In this document: positions 11,801-27,100 of the stretch, one piece after another | Numbering within the stretch: the stretch's first letter is position 1 | Layout: every line of letters begins with the position of its first letter | Assembly: GCA_916700875.1 (NCBI GenBank) | Contig: CAKAKS010000032.1 | Location: 10,641,629-10,705,628, forward strand | Direction: 5' to 3' | Length of the DNA: 64,000 bases | Source: Sebastes aleutianus | Lineage: Eukaryota; Chordata; Actinopteri; Perciformes; Sebastidae | The notes under the pieces: generated by a model | Told to the model about the DNA's origin: nothing | The model's database searches: none | The model's input: only the letters and a program-made list of their open reading frames with translations | Position numbers and translations under genes: made by a program

Positions 11801-14800
11801 GTTTTCTCCCCCCCCGCCCCCCCTTCATCGTCTTCAAACAGGCAATCTGCCCAGCGAGAGCTCCCCCATCCGCCACTCCCCCACAGTATGCCTCTATGGT
11901 TACAGGCAGCAAAGTGAGTGACAAAGTGTTATTTTTAAATTGACAGGGAAACATCCTACTTGGACACAGACGAAGCCCGTTTCTCAATCCAATTCTTCAT
12001 ACCGCTTTCTCTTCTCTCTCTGCCCTGCCATCTTTTTGTGATGCATCCATGCATGCATCCGGCATTGCCAATTTCTGTTTCAGCCTGTGGCCGGTGTGGA
12101 GATCTGTGCAAGGTGAGCACGGGCAATTACAGAAGTTCCCGGTGAAATGGATGGAAGAGGAGTGGCAGCACACTCCACTCTGGGCACGGCCACCCCTCCA
12201 GCGCCTCACTCTGGCCAACCAAAGTCAAAATCTTTACTCGGGCTAACTAATTTTTGCGGCCACTAAGCACAGGTTCAGGATGGGTTTGGAATGAGTAGGG
12301 GGTTATTTGTGAAACGGAAAGGAGGGGAAGGTCTGTGGCGGACTGGAGGGGGGTTGGATATGAGGAGAGCCTGATGAATTTCCCTTCTCAGCAGGGCACT
12401 GTATGAGAAGATTGGCAGCACGGGCAGGGGCCTTGCGGCTCATTTCTTCGTGCTAACTGCTACTGGTGCACTACAGCTCAGAATCCCACTGCAGAACCCA
12501 ATCGATCGCTCCTGTGGCGGCAGCAGGAATTGGATAAAAGGATCCTGCCGGCATCCGGCCGGCGCCTGCCCTAGCGGGGAGAGCTAATGGCTGAATCCAG
12601 GCCCTGGTCACAGCACACAGGGAGGGGGGCAGGGGCTAGCAGAATCATAGTCATTACCGCAGCGGCACATGCCCTCTCTTCACTCACGCGCCTGCGACTC
12701 TCTACTCCTCAGGCCTGCCTGGCCAGGGTCACTAATCAATGCCCGCACTCTGGAGTCACACCTCCTGATCACAGCTTAACACAGAGCTGAAGGCTACAAC
12801 AACATACTGCTATGGGCAGGCAGGACTGTGTAGCCATTTCACCGCATCAAACAGGCAAAGCAGTATTTTCTACTTCCTGACATACTCTGGATTTGAGGTG
12901 TGAAATTAATACAATACATATTATAATAATCCGAACAGAATGCTACAGGAATGAGTCCTAAAACCCGGAAATGAGTTAGCATTTTAGCACTTCCGGTTCC
13001 CTCTTCTGGAAGTCAATGGGTTTTTAGTTAGATGTTACAAGCTTAAGAGATTTTAACATTTTGTTCTACGACATAAAATACATCAATAAAGACTCCGGTC
13101 GTGAATTTTGAAGCCTTTATGTGTCTTCAAAAAGGCGGTTGCTAACAAGTGGCTAAATGAGACGTCATCACCTCGACCTGTCCGCCTTTACAGCTTCGCT
13201 GTGTATACTCTCGCTCATGTGACCGTGCTGTAGTTTGTTGACGTTAGCTTTTCACTTCTGATGATTGCATTGACGCTTCAAAAGTCATAAAAGTGGTGTT
13301 ATTTTGTGAAGATTATCTTGCTGAACAACACATGTAAGTATCATAAAGGTTTATTTGCCACAGAGCTCATTTTCTGCAATAACTTTCTAACTCTCTGGTT
13401 GGCCTACGTCATCCCTGGAGCACTCTATGTCATGGACGGGCAGGAATTGTCAAAAGTTATTATAACACAGTAAAAACAGATCATAAACATTAACCAGATT
13501 TTTTTACCTTTTTGGTGAGGCTGTCATCAGAATCAGATGGCATACGAGTGGAGACGTGGAAGATGGCTTCCACGGTGGAGGTAGCGTAGTAAGGAGCTGT
13601 TACACCTGTGCTGCCATTCCTCTGGAGGCCACCCATGAAGCCGCAGTGTGTGGCCAGGTCCACCTGAGGGATACATGTACAATTCAGTGTGTTCTGAGCA
13701 TGAGTGTGTGCATATTTAGGCTGTATCTGTGAATATGGAGGCGAGTGTTGATTTGAGGGTGTGGTTGTCTGCACCTCCCATCCCAGTCCAGACACAAAGT
13801 CTTCATAGGCCTGGCTGCCGGCGCTGTTAGACAAGATGGAGCACTTGTCCTCTTGGCCTTCTCCGATGTAGAACACAGCAATCTTGTGCGTCTCTCGACT
13901 ACAGAACAAAACATACAGTAGTCAATATTAAAAGAGCAAGAACACAGCAGCCAATTTTACAAACACAACAGAACTTGAAAACCTTCTCACTACTCTGGTC
14001 ACTTCAGATGAAAATGCTTTGAAATGCGAGTCCAGTGACTCAAAAACACTACACCTTGCTTATCAAGGTAAATTGTGTGTGTGAGTGTAATTGAGTTGTT
14101 GAATAAAATCAGGAGAGCAGAATGTGTCTGTCTTTTTCCACTATCTCTCCGGCTCTAACGTGATTTAAAAAAGGGATGGCAGCAAAGGCCCCCGTCTACT
14201 TTCCCTGTTGCCATGGCAGTACATCATGCTGGGGTAGATTTAGGGCACTTTGCATGCTTGCGCACAGGTTGTTTTTTTCGCCCAACCGAGTCTGGCCATC
14301 TGGGAGAATGAAGTCCAGTCCTGAGGGAAATCTTTAATAAGCTCCTGTCATTAGCAATGTGTGGTGTACTTATTGATTGGACTAAGAGACGCAGTAAGAG
14401 AAGGACAGCAAGAGTGATAGTGGGAGACTTCCAGGGCTGTGATCAACAGGAGACGGTACAAATTAGAAAGATCATTGGGGAAGAAGGGAGGGAGGGGGCA
14501 ATATAATCTGCTAGGAGCAACTGTATGATTAATAACCTGGGTTCATTTCACTTACGTAGAAACAGATTTACCATAGGGCTACAGTGACAGTTTGATGATT
14601 AGCAGATTGAATTTATAAAAGGTATTACCACTGCCTGGAATCCAAGTTCTTCAGTTCCCGTAAGAGTTTGGAATTTTTCTTCAACAAATGGAAACTTTTT
14701 CTGTTTGACAAAAACAGTTGTCAATTAAAGGTGATATTTTCAATTCTGTATATAAAACACAATACAGGAAACAGCCATTTGAAAAAGTGGTATAATCTAC

Positions 14801-17800
14801 TAGCAAAGTTTTGTTTTACAGACAAGATTGACAAAGGCAAAAAAAGGCACAGGTGCAAACAGCAATCTCCTACTAGCTGTGTACGTGTTGCACCATCACC
14901 ATTAAGAGGTGTAAGCTTTTAATTTACGGGGAAGCGCGGCAAAGATGTTGCTCTGCGAGCTAGACCTTAGTGAAAACAGCTGGGCGCTTTTACCCCACGG
15001 AGAGGAGATTAAGACACTGTACTCTAGACTCCACAGTGCTTTTAACTTTGCTCTTTCTCTCTTTGAGTAACGAGTCAACAGCTGAGTTACTTTGAGGATG
15101 AAGGAAGTAACTAGGGTCCAAAAATAGAATTAGACTGCAGAGGTTAAAGGTATAATATGCAACAATTTGCTAAAAAACAATGTATAGACTGAGACAAAAA
15201 TAATCCCTCTCAATCATCACTTATGCCCCACTAGAAGTGTGTGGCGGTGACTGTTTCTGCAGAGATCCTGCCCTCTGTCTGTATTTTCTCTTTCCTTCTT
15301 ATTTCGCCTTAGTCGCGACCTTTAGGCCCCACGTGGGGTTTTAACCCCCAGCTAATAACAGCGCGCAGGGTGTGCAGCCCGTTCAGGTGATCAAATATTG
15401 CTGCTTTGTCACGCCCCTTGGCTTCTGACACCGACTCACAAGTCCCCCCCTGTTAGACACAAAGCGGCCGTATTTCACGGATGAGAACGGGTTGTGTTTT
15501 GTGTTCCAGTGATCCCCGTGCTCTTCTCTGTGCTGTGAGTGCAGCTATGATCGGTGTGTGTCTGTAGTTTGACGAGAGCAGCGCTGAGCCACAGCCAGCA
15601 GACAGGAAGCCTGCATTTATTAAAAATCCAGCAACTCTGCACCTTCCGGCAGAGTTGTGTGGAGTTGTGCAGAGTTAGTTGTGTCTTTTAGAATGTAACC
15701 GCCAGGAAACAATAAAAAAATAACGTTTTATTTCTCCGATTTGCTGCTTTGTTCTCACTAACGCTGCTCTCTCTCTTCAGTCACTCTATAGCTCGCTCGA
15801 CCATCGCTTCTCTGTCTCTCTCTCTCTTTCGGCTTGTTGACCTGTAGAGGTGTGGTCAACTTTGAATGCGGTGTGTTTACAAACAGGGACCGGCAACAGT
15901 TACATATTATACCTTTAAAACACAATTTTTGTGTGTTATTCTTTCTGTCATACTGGTTTCATTTAAGATGTGGTTTGCAGACTGAACGATAAAGAAATAC
16001 ATTGAGGGACAAATAAGCAACAGACCCCTGTATGACTTCTTACAACCTCCGTTTGTCTCATTCTTCTTCTAGTACAGTGCACACCAGACCAGTGATTGTA
16101 GCCAATTTCAGTTGCTAGTGTACCTGCGGTCCCAAGAGTTCATGCCAAGGTCATTAAGCAGCAGCCGGCAGAAGTAGAAAGGAGCTTTTGGTTCCTGGTG
16201 GGATGGTTCCCTCTGGCAGGCGGCCCGAAAGCTTACATCAGCGTCCCACCTCCTCACTTGCTCTTCCTCCTGCTGAGTCTGACGCAGAATGGCCTCCAGG
16301 ATGGCGTGCTCTTGCTCTAGGTTCATGCCGTGGGGCGAGGCGGCCGGCTGGTTGAGCCTGAGTTGTGGCTGGGGCAGGCATTCTGGGCTGCTGTGGCCCA
16401 GGTCCTCCAGAAGCATATCCAGAATGTCTACCTCTTCCTCCTCGCAGCAGTCAGAGAGGGAGTCTGAGACGGAGCAGTGTTTTTTGTACAGCCCCTTTGT
16501 TGGAGAGTTGGGCTGGTTTCTGCTGTGAGCGACAGTAGTGGTGGCAGAAAGAGGGCGATCAACTGCTTTAAAAGCTCCTGGATCAACAGAGTCTTCCTGG
16601 GTGGTGCAGTAGAGGATCGCACCATCCCACGAGTATTTGCCCGAGATGTCCCGGACGATGACGCGCACTTGGGAGGAAGGTTGTGGGGGCTGTCCAACAG
16701 TGGGGGTCTCGGCGGGGATCTGCAAGTAGGACACCAGCGTGCTGTCATTGAAGACGAACAGCTGCAGGTTGGGGCTTTTGAAAACCTCGGAGGACAGCTC
16801 GGACGACTCCACGTACGGGTTGTCGTGGTTCTCGCTCACGAGGCTGTGGAGGAGGGCCGGCCCGCCGCTCAGAGGATGATGGCCCAGATGGTTCACCAGG
16901 TGTGTCATGACCATCCGTGCCGTCAGGGGAATCAGCTCCATGTTCCGACGTCGCTTTTCTGGCGGAAGAATGAGGGCAGGGAGATAAAAAAAATACTGAG
17001 ACAATCTCTGAAGGAAAAATACATGCGAGAAGGTGTAAAACGTGGTCAACGGTTGAAGTTACTGATGGGTTTAGGATAAAGCTGCACACGGGGGCTATCT
17101 TTTATAATACGCACACTTTGCTAACCATATTTCAAAAGCCCTGCATCTGTGTGTAGACATGCTATCATCTGTTAGCTCTTCTTCATACAAAGCCAAATCT
17201 CATTCATGATTACTAATAGGGGGTACTTTATTCATTTTTCACAATAGCTTGGCCAGCACACCTCTAAGTAGGTAGCATCTAATCATGAGAGACAACTTTG
17301 AAAAGCCCATTGAGTCTCCTTACAATGGACAAGCGTTGAGACTGGCTGAGTGCTAATGAGAACCACCGTCTTTACAGGCTGCTTAATAGGACTCTACTTA
17401 GTGAATTGCATTTATGTAAATGCACAGGTTTCTACACCCAAGTGAAAGGCATGCCGTGCTTTATTCCGCAGTGATGTGGGGGAAAAACAAGAAGATGCAC
17501 TCTTGCATTGTGACAGTGCTATCAATACCATCATCCCCCATCAAAGTGGAGAAAGCTCTTTAGAAAGCAGGCCAAGCTGCATTAGAGATGCACTGGCCCC
17601 TTTGATGTGACTTGATCAATATGAGGTGGGGACATGAATATAACTAGGCCGGCACTCTTTGGTTTGCCCTTTTGATAGTGTTTTGTTATTTCTACTAAGA
17701 ATCTGTGCAGCTGTGCACCAGAAAAGCGGAGATGTGGTGAAATTTTCCAGGCAAAAGCTACTGTTTAAATTTCTTACATTGTTTCAGTAGACTGCACTTT

Positions 17801-20800
17801 GTATTCAGGCTCTGAGGACTTTTCAGAAGTTGAGGACACGAGGGAGACAGAGAGAGAGAGGAATACATTGCCTAATGGAATCACAAGGTCACAAAAAAGA
17901 AGGGAAAAAAAAAAATCACATTTTTATCTAAACCCCATAATGGGACTTCTCTCTAGGGCTGAGTACTAATGCGAACATCAACCCTGTGATGTTTGATTTC
18001 CTTTTCATACTTTTAATAAGATTTTGACATTTAATGGAGAGGCTCCAAATGGATGGGCTACTCGGAGTTTGCTTTTCCCTGTAATCCTTTTTGGGATTTT
18101 TTATTTTTTGGGCGGGGGGGTTGAATATGTCTCTCTGTGGTCTGTCAGAAGCACAGTAGGAGATGAAATGAAGTAGTGTGTCAAAAGAAGTGATCGGAGA
18201 TAGACGTCTGGGGAGAAGCTATGATGTGACAGAAGACAGTTTTTATTCTCTCACACATCCATGCATACATACATACACATACTATCCACCCAATATGTCG
18301 TCACTTTATCTGCCAGCCCGGTGCAATCACACAGTAGGTGGTAAAAAGTAGGGCTGTTTCACAAAATGGAGAGGATAACAGCATATGTTAACCATAAACT
18401 GGAATTATTTGTGTCATGCTGGGACAACTGGGTCAACTACGTAACACCCCACAGGCCAGATGATTTCATTTTTTACAACTCTATGATTGTATGATAATGA
18501 AAAGATCACTCCCTATTTGTTCATACTGTTGTTGATGTTTGTTTTTATGTGTATAACAGATCTTAAAATCTGTCACTTTAGACAGACATGGTTGGGTGGT
18601 GTATGTATACAGGATCTGTAAATTATGCCATGTATGTTTGTTGCAAAGTGTCGATAAAAATATAATAATAAAAAAAAAAAAAGTAGGGCTGCATGATTTA
18701 AAATATGTAATTGTGATTATTTTGAGTGATATTGCGATATGATTTGTGATAGTAGTGGGTTTGATAATTTTTTCATTATTACTCTCATTTTCATTGAAAA
18801 ACTTAAAATGAGTATGGTGTGACTTTTGCAGGGATCTGTACCAAACAAAAAGGTTTTCTTAAACCTGCAGTGGGCAGAATGTTTTTGGCATCATTGGGCA
18901 AAAAATCCATAATAACCTTTCAGCATATTGTAATTTAATTAAGTGCTCTGAGAGATAACCAGTTGCTGCACTTCCTCATGGCTCAAGGCTTTAAAAAAAT
19001 CTAGCCTGTGACAGGAGACTTTGGCCATTCACAGGTCATTTCAGAGAGATAGCGTTCCTATTGGCTGTTCATTCAACAGAAGCAGCTCTCAATCATTCAT
19101 GAACAGTCAAACTAGGCAGTGCTGATCAAATATGAATTAATATTCTGTTATTGTAATGCCTATTTCTCACCTCAGATGTTTTCAGAAACATCTGGTAGTG
19201 TACTGTTTAGCTGTAAAATGAGAAAGTTTGCTCCGGCTGGTTGGCGGTGCTTGGTATTTCCTCAACAGATCTCAACATGGCTGCCGCGTCACAAACTTTC
19301 TCATTTTACAGCTAAACAGTACAATACAAGAGAGAAGTAGGCATTACAGTAACAGAATATTGATTCATATTTGATCAGCGCTGCCTAGTTTGACCGTTTG
19401 ATCAGGGTTTGCGAGTGATTGACAGCTGCTCAGAGACGGCAGGCTGCATCTCGGCTCTGATTGGTTGTTTTCCTCCGGTCTGTGAAATCTTGCAGACACA
19501 GGAGGACACAGAGGCACATGATTTTTTCAGATTATCTGTCTCATGCACTACTGTCAGGATATAGTGACCATTTTATAATAATATATTTTTTTAATCATAT
19601 TTGCTTCAATTCTACCCACTGCTGCTTTAAGTCTGTGGAATATGATGTGTAGGCCAGGACATCTCTGCACCTTGTGAATATTGAATTTGAAAATGTTATT
19701 TTGACACACATTTCACCTTTAACAAATATTGCGATTTACTTCTCATCCTGCGATTTGAAAATTGCTGTGGGCCATATAGCGTTTTGGATAAAATTTGGAT
19801 TAATTGTGCAGCCATAGTAAAAAAGGGGCATTAGGAAGGCTCCATGTCCTTACCCTCGGCTACGGTGAGCAGGTTGCCGAAGTCGGTGGTGGTTGTCTGG
19901 GAGGGTGGCGGCTCGAAGCTCTTAACCTGACCCAACATGAGGTCATAGTCAGTGGACAAGTCTGACAAGCTGAGGAGGTAGTGGCTCTGTTGGGTGTGCA
20001 GGGTGGAGCCGGACACACAGCAGTGCAGCACCTGAGGAACAGTAGAAAAAAAAAGGCGTCGGTGATTCAGATGAGCCTGGGTAGTTGTCTACAGAATGAC
20101 AGTGATAGGCACTGAACTTGAACTTTGATGTGTAAAAGACATCGTCCTGTTATTAGATATCGTCTGGTGAGACAATGCACAGTGACACTCCTGCAGGCCT
20201 GCTCTACATTGACATGATCCAGGAGCATATGAAAGGGGAATATATGGTCCATTTACATCATAAGGCAATGGAGGGAGGCAGTGAGGGAGGGAGAGAAGGA
20301 GAGAAAAGAGGGGTCTTTATTGCCACTAATCCATTTCTCCTGTGATGTGTGAGTGTATCGATCTACATAACAGATGGCAGAGCATCCGTTGGCAGGGCTA
20401 GATAAGGCGCACTGGGGCGGTTGATTACAGCATTGGACAGGTTTACACTGTTTGATTTAATTAAGACTTTATCCCTGCGCTCAGCTCCCACCACAAACAT
20501 GCACGCTCGGCCTCACACGCAAACACACCTGTACACCGTATAAGTTGCGCGGAGGTAAGGTGCTGCTGCGTACGAGTGGGTGAAACATATGCCTAATGTA
20601 TGTAAATGAGAGGGGGGCCTCTCATTCAGAGGAGAGCAACTTGGGTAAAGCCATGCAAAGGCTAATCCCATTCAGTACACACATACGCTCAGAGTTGGCT
20701 GAGAGACGCTCTGAGAGGCAGGCTGGCCCTGCCATCTGAAACAGTATTGTGTGGGGCAATGTAGACAGTATGTGGATGACTCTACCGAGCAGACCTCTGG

Positions 20801-21157
20801 GTGCATTGGGGGGCTAGGGGGGGAGGGATTGGAGGCTCCAAGCTGAAAAGACCTGAACCAAACAGCTGCTACACCAAAGCCCCAAAGAGCTTCCTCTGTG
20901 GAGAGGTGGAGAGACGGAGAGGGAGGGGGGAAAAACCCACAGCTGTGCTTGACAACTAAGTGACTGCACTTCGCATAGCAACAGTTCCTGGAAGGTAACA
21001 CACACACACACAGTGCATACTGTAGTTAAAGGGACACATATCGTATGGATACATTAATACGCTTCTGTATGTACACACATATCTCAAATAATAAAAACGC
21101 AAACAGAGTGTGCACGTGCACACATGTACCTATCCTCTCTCTCTCTCTCTCTCTCCC

Positions 21158-21194
<37 letters not shown>

Positions 21195-24100
21195 GACGCA
21201 CACATAGACACACACACACACACACACACTGAGGGGTGGTGCAGCTGGCTGCCGAGGCAGGCTGAGAGAGCAGATGGAGAAGCTTGAGCAGAACTCCAGT
21301 GAACCAATGAGGTCTAATGCAATGCTGCTTTTTACATCGATCTGCATGCTGTTAGTCACCAAAAACAACTTTTTTCACTTTTTCTCTTCATCTCAGGACA
21401 AACAGCATGACGACCTTTTCGTTAGCCGGGTTCGTGTTTAATGGTTTGGTATTTAATAAGCCTTTTTAAATATAAAACTGTAATTAAAAGAAGGTGAAGC
21501 ATGACAAAATAAAATGGACACACCCTGCTACCTTGTCAGTGACACTGGCCAAGGATGGAATAAAAGGGAGATATTTTCCATCAGGGAAGCTATTCTCTGC
21601 TTTGCCATTGAGAATAATTAGCAGCCAAGGTGTCCGTGGAAATGTATAGATTGCGGTCTTGATATTGCGTTAATATTGTCACACCTTGTGACGCCTTGCT
21701 TAATATATTATTTCCAATGAAACCCGGTGGGGCTGTGTCTTTTGTGTGTTGATAGACAACCAATCACGCCTAATTGTCTTTGCTTTCATAGCAGCTGCAG
21801 TCGCTCTCATATTAAGACATATTCCATTCAAATCTCCAGGACAAGCGTTTATAGCCCGAGCTTATCAACTGGACAAAGGGTCCTGTTTGAATAATTGGAC
21901 CATTTCTTATCAGGGGTGACATCCTTACAAAGATCTGCCGTTGACCGCATCTGCCCAGACAGGAGGGAATGAATAATACCTCATTCATTTGCGCCTGAAG
22001 CTTGGCCCTCATCCTCAGGGTCAGACCATAAAATAAAGGGTTAGAGGCACAAATACAGAGATTGAATACTGCATATTTTGCCTGTTTTAAAAACATGCAG
22101 TAAATGCTACTACAAAGCAAAGTTATAAGGGTTTCCTGCATATGATAAATGCCAACCGCATGCGTCAGCTACGGCGGGACGCTTCTTTGCTGTTTTGCCA
22201 CTATAATGTTAAATGAAGCATAGTCATGAGGTCACGGTGGAGGTGAGGCTAATTAAAGTGGCAAGTCCATTTGATGGGGTGGGGGTGGAGGGGTCAAAGC
22301 TGAAGTTATTGTGTCTGTGGGCGAAGACTTTGCATGTTTCAGGAGATATTGGAAAGCAGTCAGTAATAAAAAGTGGCCAGGTTTGTTTGTTGTAACTGAA
22401 ACTTTCAGCTTCTCCCAGTTGCTAGTGAGGCTACCCACCCTGTAGATGTAGTCTAGCAGCGGGGCCTTGTGGGATGTGTGGTCCTCCACCGAAGGCATGG
22501 TGATGGGTTCCAGCAGCAGACTCAGGGGAATGGCCATGCACCAGTCCAACAGGCAAAGCAGCAGTGATACCATCAACTAAGGAAGTGAGAAACAAGTTTG
22601 GTCGTCAAACAACAAAACAAAAATTATATTAATACAGCAAAAAAAAGAGCTGGACAGTTCCTGAGAAACAACAGGTAATAGATGAGAACTGCAAAGACGG
22701 AATATACAGAGATAGAGGGAGGTAAGGAGAACAAATCGCTTCAGCGGAAACATTCCTCTGCAAATGCACCATTCCAACATGATAGATCAAGGGCCTTTTA
22801 GATCTCAGCCTTGTCCCCTCCTTTCCAACATGTACCTTTTTGTCTGCTTCCACCGTTGAGTGCTCCGCGCTCGGCAACAAAAAGGCTATTGTGGCCACAA
22901 AGATCTGTGTTGGGGCAAAACAAGGAGAAAGATAATTGGATGACACACTCCCATTCATCAGCTGAGTCAGGGCCGTGTGCTAAAATGGATGTGATGCCGC
23001 GGGATGCGGAGTGTGCAAATGCGTGAGTAATGACTCATGTAAGAATTGCATTTAAAAGCTTAAGTGACTTGATAGGAATTTCGCACTCAATTTCTTACTT
23101 ATAATATGTTCTCACAGGCCCCTAATGGCTACTGGCAATTTAACTGTGTGTGTGTGCGCGCATGTGTGTGTGTGTGTGTGTTACCTCAATGATTTTCTTA
23201 GGTAGAGTGGGCTCCAACCTCTGGAGATGTTCCCAGTGAGAGATGAGCAGCTGAAACACGTCACAGGCCACTTGAGCCACTGCTTTGTTCCCAAACTGGA
23301 CAAACAAGCAGATAAGAGGACAGGATAACAACTGGTTGACAATGCAAAGGATTCCTTTTATAATGAGCAGCGTGTATAGAGAACATTTTTTGTCATGTTA
23401 AACCAGTATTTTTCTGTTATACATGTACATTCTTGCTATAAACAGATACAGCATATGCATATGAATGCAGATAAATAAATTAAAAAAGATAATAAAGAGC
23501 TAAATCGTTGTCAGGTGATAGCCAATGGGTTCCGAGATTTTGGCCAATGTGTTCCTGCCTCTTTTGCTCTCCACATGGACTGTTTACCTGCATGTAACCA
23601 AAGCCAGCTCAAACGTGATTGTAGTCCGAGTAGTATTGACCAAATGGAAACCAGAACGTTTCCAATGCGAAAATCTTGTCCCGTTGCCTACAGACTCTGC
23701 ATTCATATGCAGATATCTGCTCATAGAGATCACAAATGACCTAAACGGAAACAGAAACTTTCAACTGCTCGAATGGCTTAAAAGGTGCAGTGTGTAGGAT
23801 CTGGTGGTATCTAGCGGTGAGGTTGCGGATTACATCTCACGTGTGACAAGCGTGTGGCCGACGCAAATGGCCATATCAAAAACCAGTGTGTGTATGTGGG
23901 AGGTGAGTGGTGAAGCAAGCGAGAGAGAGCGGCGGAAGTGACTCCGGCCAAAAACAGTGTTTGGTTTGTCCGTTCTGGGCTCCTGTAGAAACATGGCGGC
24001 CAGCTCCGTAAAGAGGACCCGCTCCCTATGTAGATAAAAAGGACTCATTCTAAGCTAAAGAGAACAAAACGTATCTGTATTTGTGGCTCTTGCAGGTCTG

Positions 24101-27100
24101 TAATAAGCCCGTCCAATCATTTCATTCGGCCTGAATGTAATGATTGGACGACCAGCCTGCCTGCCTACCTGACGCTTGACAACTGTGAGTACTAACAATA
24201 ATCATGTTCATTGTTCATGTTCATTATGATATGTTTACATTCATAATGATCATTTTAGAGGAGTGGCTTTGGAGGGAGGCCTGAATGGACTGGCTGTCAA
24301 TGTTGCCGACTTGCAACTTTCTCGAGATTTAGCGACTTTTGGCGCTAATGCTGCTAGCTACTTTCATTGGAAAAAAGATGGCAACACTGGACTCTGTTTC
24401 TCGGTTGAATCATTTTGAAAATCTAGCGTATACTTGGTAAATGTTAGCTCATTAACTAGGATGCAAATGGAACAATACGTAGACACCTGATACGTACACT
24501 AAGCTATGCCTGTAATGCTGACTCCACACTGTAACTTCAATAAATAACTGTAAAAAAAATTGCAGGTCGAAGATGGGGGAAAAAGTTTAGGCACGCACTG
24601 ACTGTGACAAAATTCGGAGTAATTTCCCTTAAATTTAGTTTTTCACTTACTGTGCATGTAATCAGAATAATTTCATTTCCACTTCAAACCGCGGCTCATT
24701 TTCTCCAGACTCATCGCAGGAAAGAATTGAGCTGTTGACAATTTTCTTTCAAATGTGGATTTCTTTAGTGATTTGAAATTCTTTGTGGAGAAATAGAATT
24801 TCCCATTTCTTCCAGCTGAATGCCTCTCAACATGTAACAAGGGCAGACAATGTGGGGAGTGCAGAAATGGCCAAACACAAAAAGGGGCCCTGAGAGTTCA
24901 GCACCTGCTTTTAGAAAAGAGACTCTCAGTGCCACTCTTCCCCCTAGATCCCCCACCCAGCCTATACCCTCTATTTTGGGGCTGGCTGAGTCTGTGTGTC
25001 AAGTTGTACAGGGGAGTGATTACTGCTCCATTAGAGGAGGGGGGGTTGCTCGAGCAGGAAGCTGGGAGATGTAGCTGCTTAAATTGGCCCACATCTACTG
25101 AGAGCGAGCAGCCTGGAAATTACGCCACCGCCCCAAACCCTTTTCCATGAAAAAAACCCACAAAAAAACAGCCACCACTGGTTTTCTGCATCTCTTCACT
25201 CAGGGAGAAAAGAGGGCTCTTCCAAAAAATATGCCCATGAGTCACATCACTGGACATGATTTATTCTCATACTTTTTTGTCCACTCACTATGTTGAAATT
25301 GTCCTGCAGTCCTTTTATGTAATCAACTATCATTTCTGTCAGAGCTAAACACTGTAGGGCTTGTGGGGTAAAACTAAAAAAAAAAAGACTGTGATGAAAT
25401 CCAGGCTTCCTGCATCAATTTGTTTAAAGACACTGATTTATTCTATTCGGAGCTTTTGCCACAGTTACGATGGTCAACACTGCCCATGATGTAATTGTTT
25501 TCAAAAAGTATGGTTGTATTCTTTAAATCATATTGTAATTTAGCGGATATCAAACTGCAAATGCATGAAGCTTCCTTGCCTCGAGGTTTCACTGACCTTT
25601 AGTGTTACTCCCAGTACGTTGATGGCCTCTTTCACCTGGTGGTGGATGTTCTTCTGCATCAGCTCCTCACACACCCACAGACCCAGACTGCACACAGCAA
25701 TGCACCTGAATGACGGAAGCAGAGTGTGTGTAATCTAAGATTCATTTGAATTGTACAAAATGTATGCAGAAACTATTCTACAGTTAAACTTAAAGGTGCT
25801 AAATTCCAAATTCAGAGCATATCTATGATTGAGGGATTGACTCCACACAGCTCTCAGCATGGAGACGGCTGAGGGGGGGGGGACCGGAAAGGTAAATCAG
25901 CTTCCCAGTATGAACACATGAATAGTTTATTTAAATCACTAGGTCCTAAAAGCTGTAAAATCATTAATAATAGCCGAATCCAGAGTTATTTCCCTTCCTC
26001 CGTTCATGTGAATGAGACCCAGACCGAGGCTGTAACGAGGGCTCGGAGGCGGAGTGAAAGGAAATGCTACTGGGCTTGCTCAATGGGTCCAATGGATGCG
26101 GAAGATCGCTGGATGATCTGGGAAATTTTATACTCGGAAGTCAATTTTTTTCCTTAATGCGCAACTGAGCAACTTTCATAGAAATGAACGGGGCCCCATG
26201 TCGAACGCTGTATCCAGTTCTCTTTATACATCCATGAACGAGAGTGACTTCATTCTCTGCTCAGGATGCCATTACTCCGTTATATCTTCCATCCATCCAT
26301 TATCTGTACCCGCTTATCCTATTCAGGGTCGTGGTGGGGCTGGAGCCGATCTCGGCTGACATAAGGCGAAGGCGGGGTACATCCTGGATAGGTCGCTAGA
26401 CTATCACAGGGCTGGCACATAGCTACGGGCAATTTAGAGTTTAACCTAACCTGAATGTCTTTGGACTGTGGGAGGAAGCCGGGGAACGCGGAGAAAACCG
26501 GTGGGTGAGTTTTCAACATGCAGAACATGCAAAACCGATTCTGTGAGGTGACAGTGCTAGCTGTTGCACCACCATGCAGCCTACTATATCTTTACATAGC
26601 AAATAGATGTTTGCTGCTATATTAATCCTATAAATTTTGAATTTAGTACCTTTAAGGGCAAAAATTGTAATTTTGGTAAATGGGCTTTAAAAGCATTGCT
26701 CAGAATTCTTATATTAGTAAATGCTCTGTATCAATTTGCTTTTTAATTGTAATTACACTCGTATGTAAAAACACATTCATATCAAACTAATAAAATAAAC
26801 AGACAATGTAACCTAAGAAAACACAAGCATCACCAATATTGCTGATCATACCTGGCCCCTTCACAGTGTTCCTTTCTTGCCGTATCTAGCAGGATGTTGA
26901 TCAAATAACCCTGAACAGCAAAGACAACATGGTAAGTTTACTACAAGTTCTCAAATGACAATCTAGGCCATTCACTTGGCCATTCACATTCACTGATACC
27001 ATTCAGTGTAACATAAGACTCGTCGAACGGAATTATTCTCAAGATCCTAATAAAAACTCTCTCGACTTTTCTTCATTCTGCAGGTTACTAATCCATTTAC

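Larger units (their letters stand above)
16959..19853 (-). other. Intron between exons 30 and 31
   Basis: 2,895 bp. The half nearest exon 31 (16959-18680) has no recognised feature. The other half is a nested transposon complex (18684-19815) ending 38 bp from exon 30. Confidence 0.8.
25706..26851 (-). other. Intron between exons 25 and 26
   Basis: 1,146 bp. It carries one copy of dispersed repeat R2 (about 25890-26230) and a common teleost interspersed repeat (26287-26580) back to back. Little unique sequence remains. Confidence 0.78.

Noticed and set aside
16477..17079. 200-codon plus-strand open frame
   Set aside because: It is the antisense shadow of ralgapa2 exon 31, whose minus-strand product matches a known family.
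22439..22576. Hydrophobic stretch in exon 29 as a transmembrane segment
   Set aside because: The segment is conserved in RalGAP alpha, a soluble cytosolic protein, and contains Asp and Cys in a family-typical helix.
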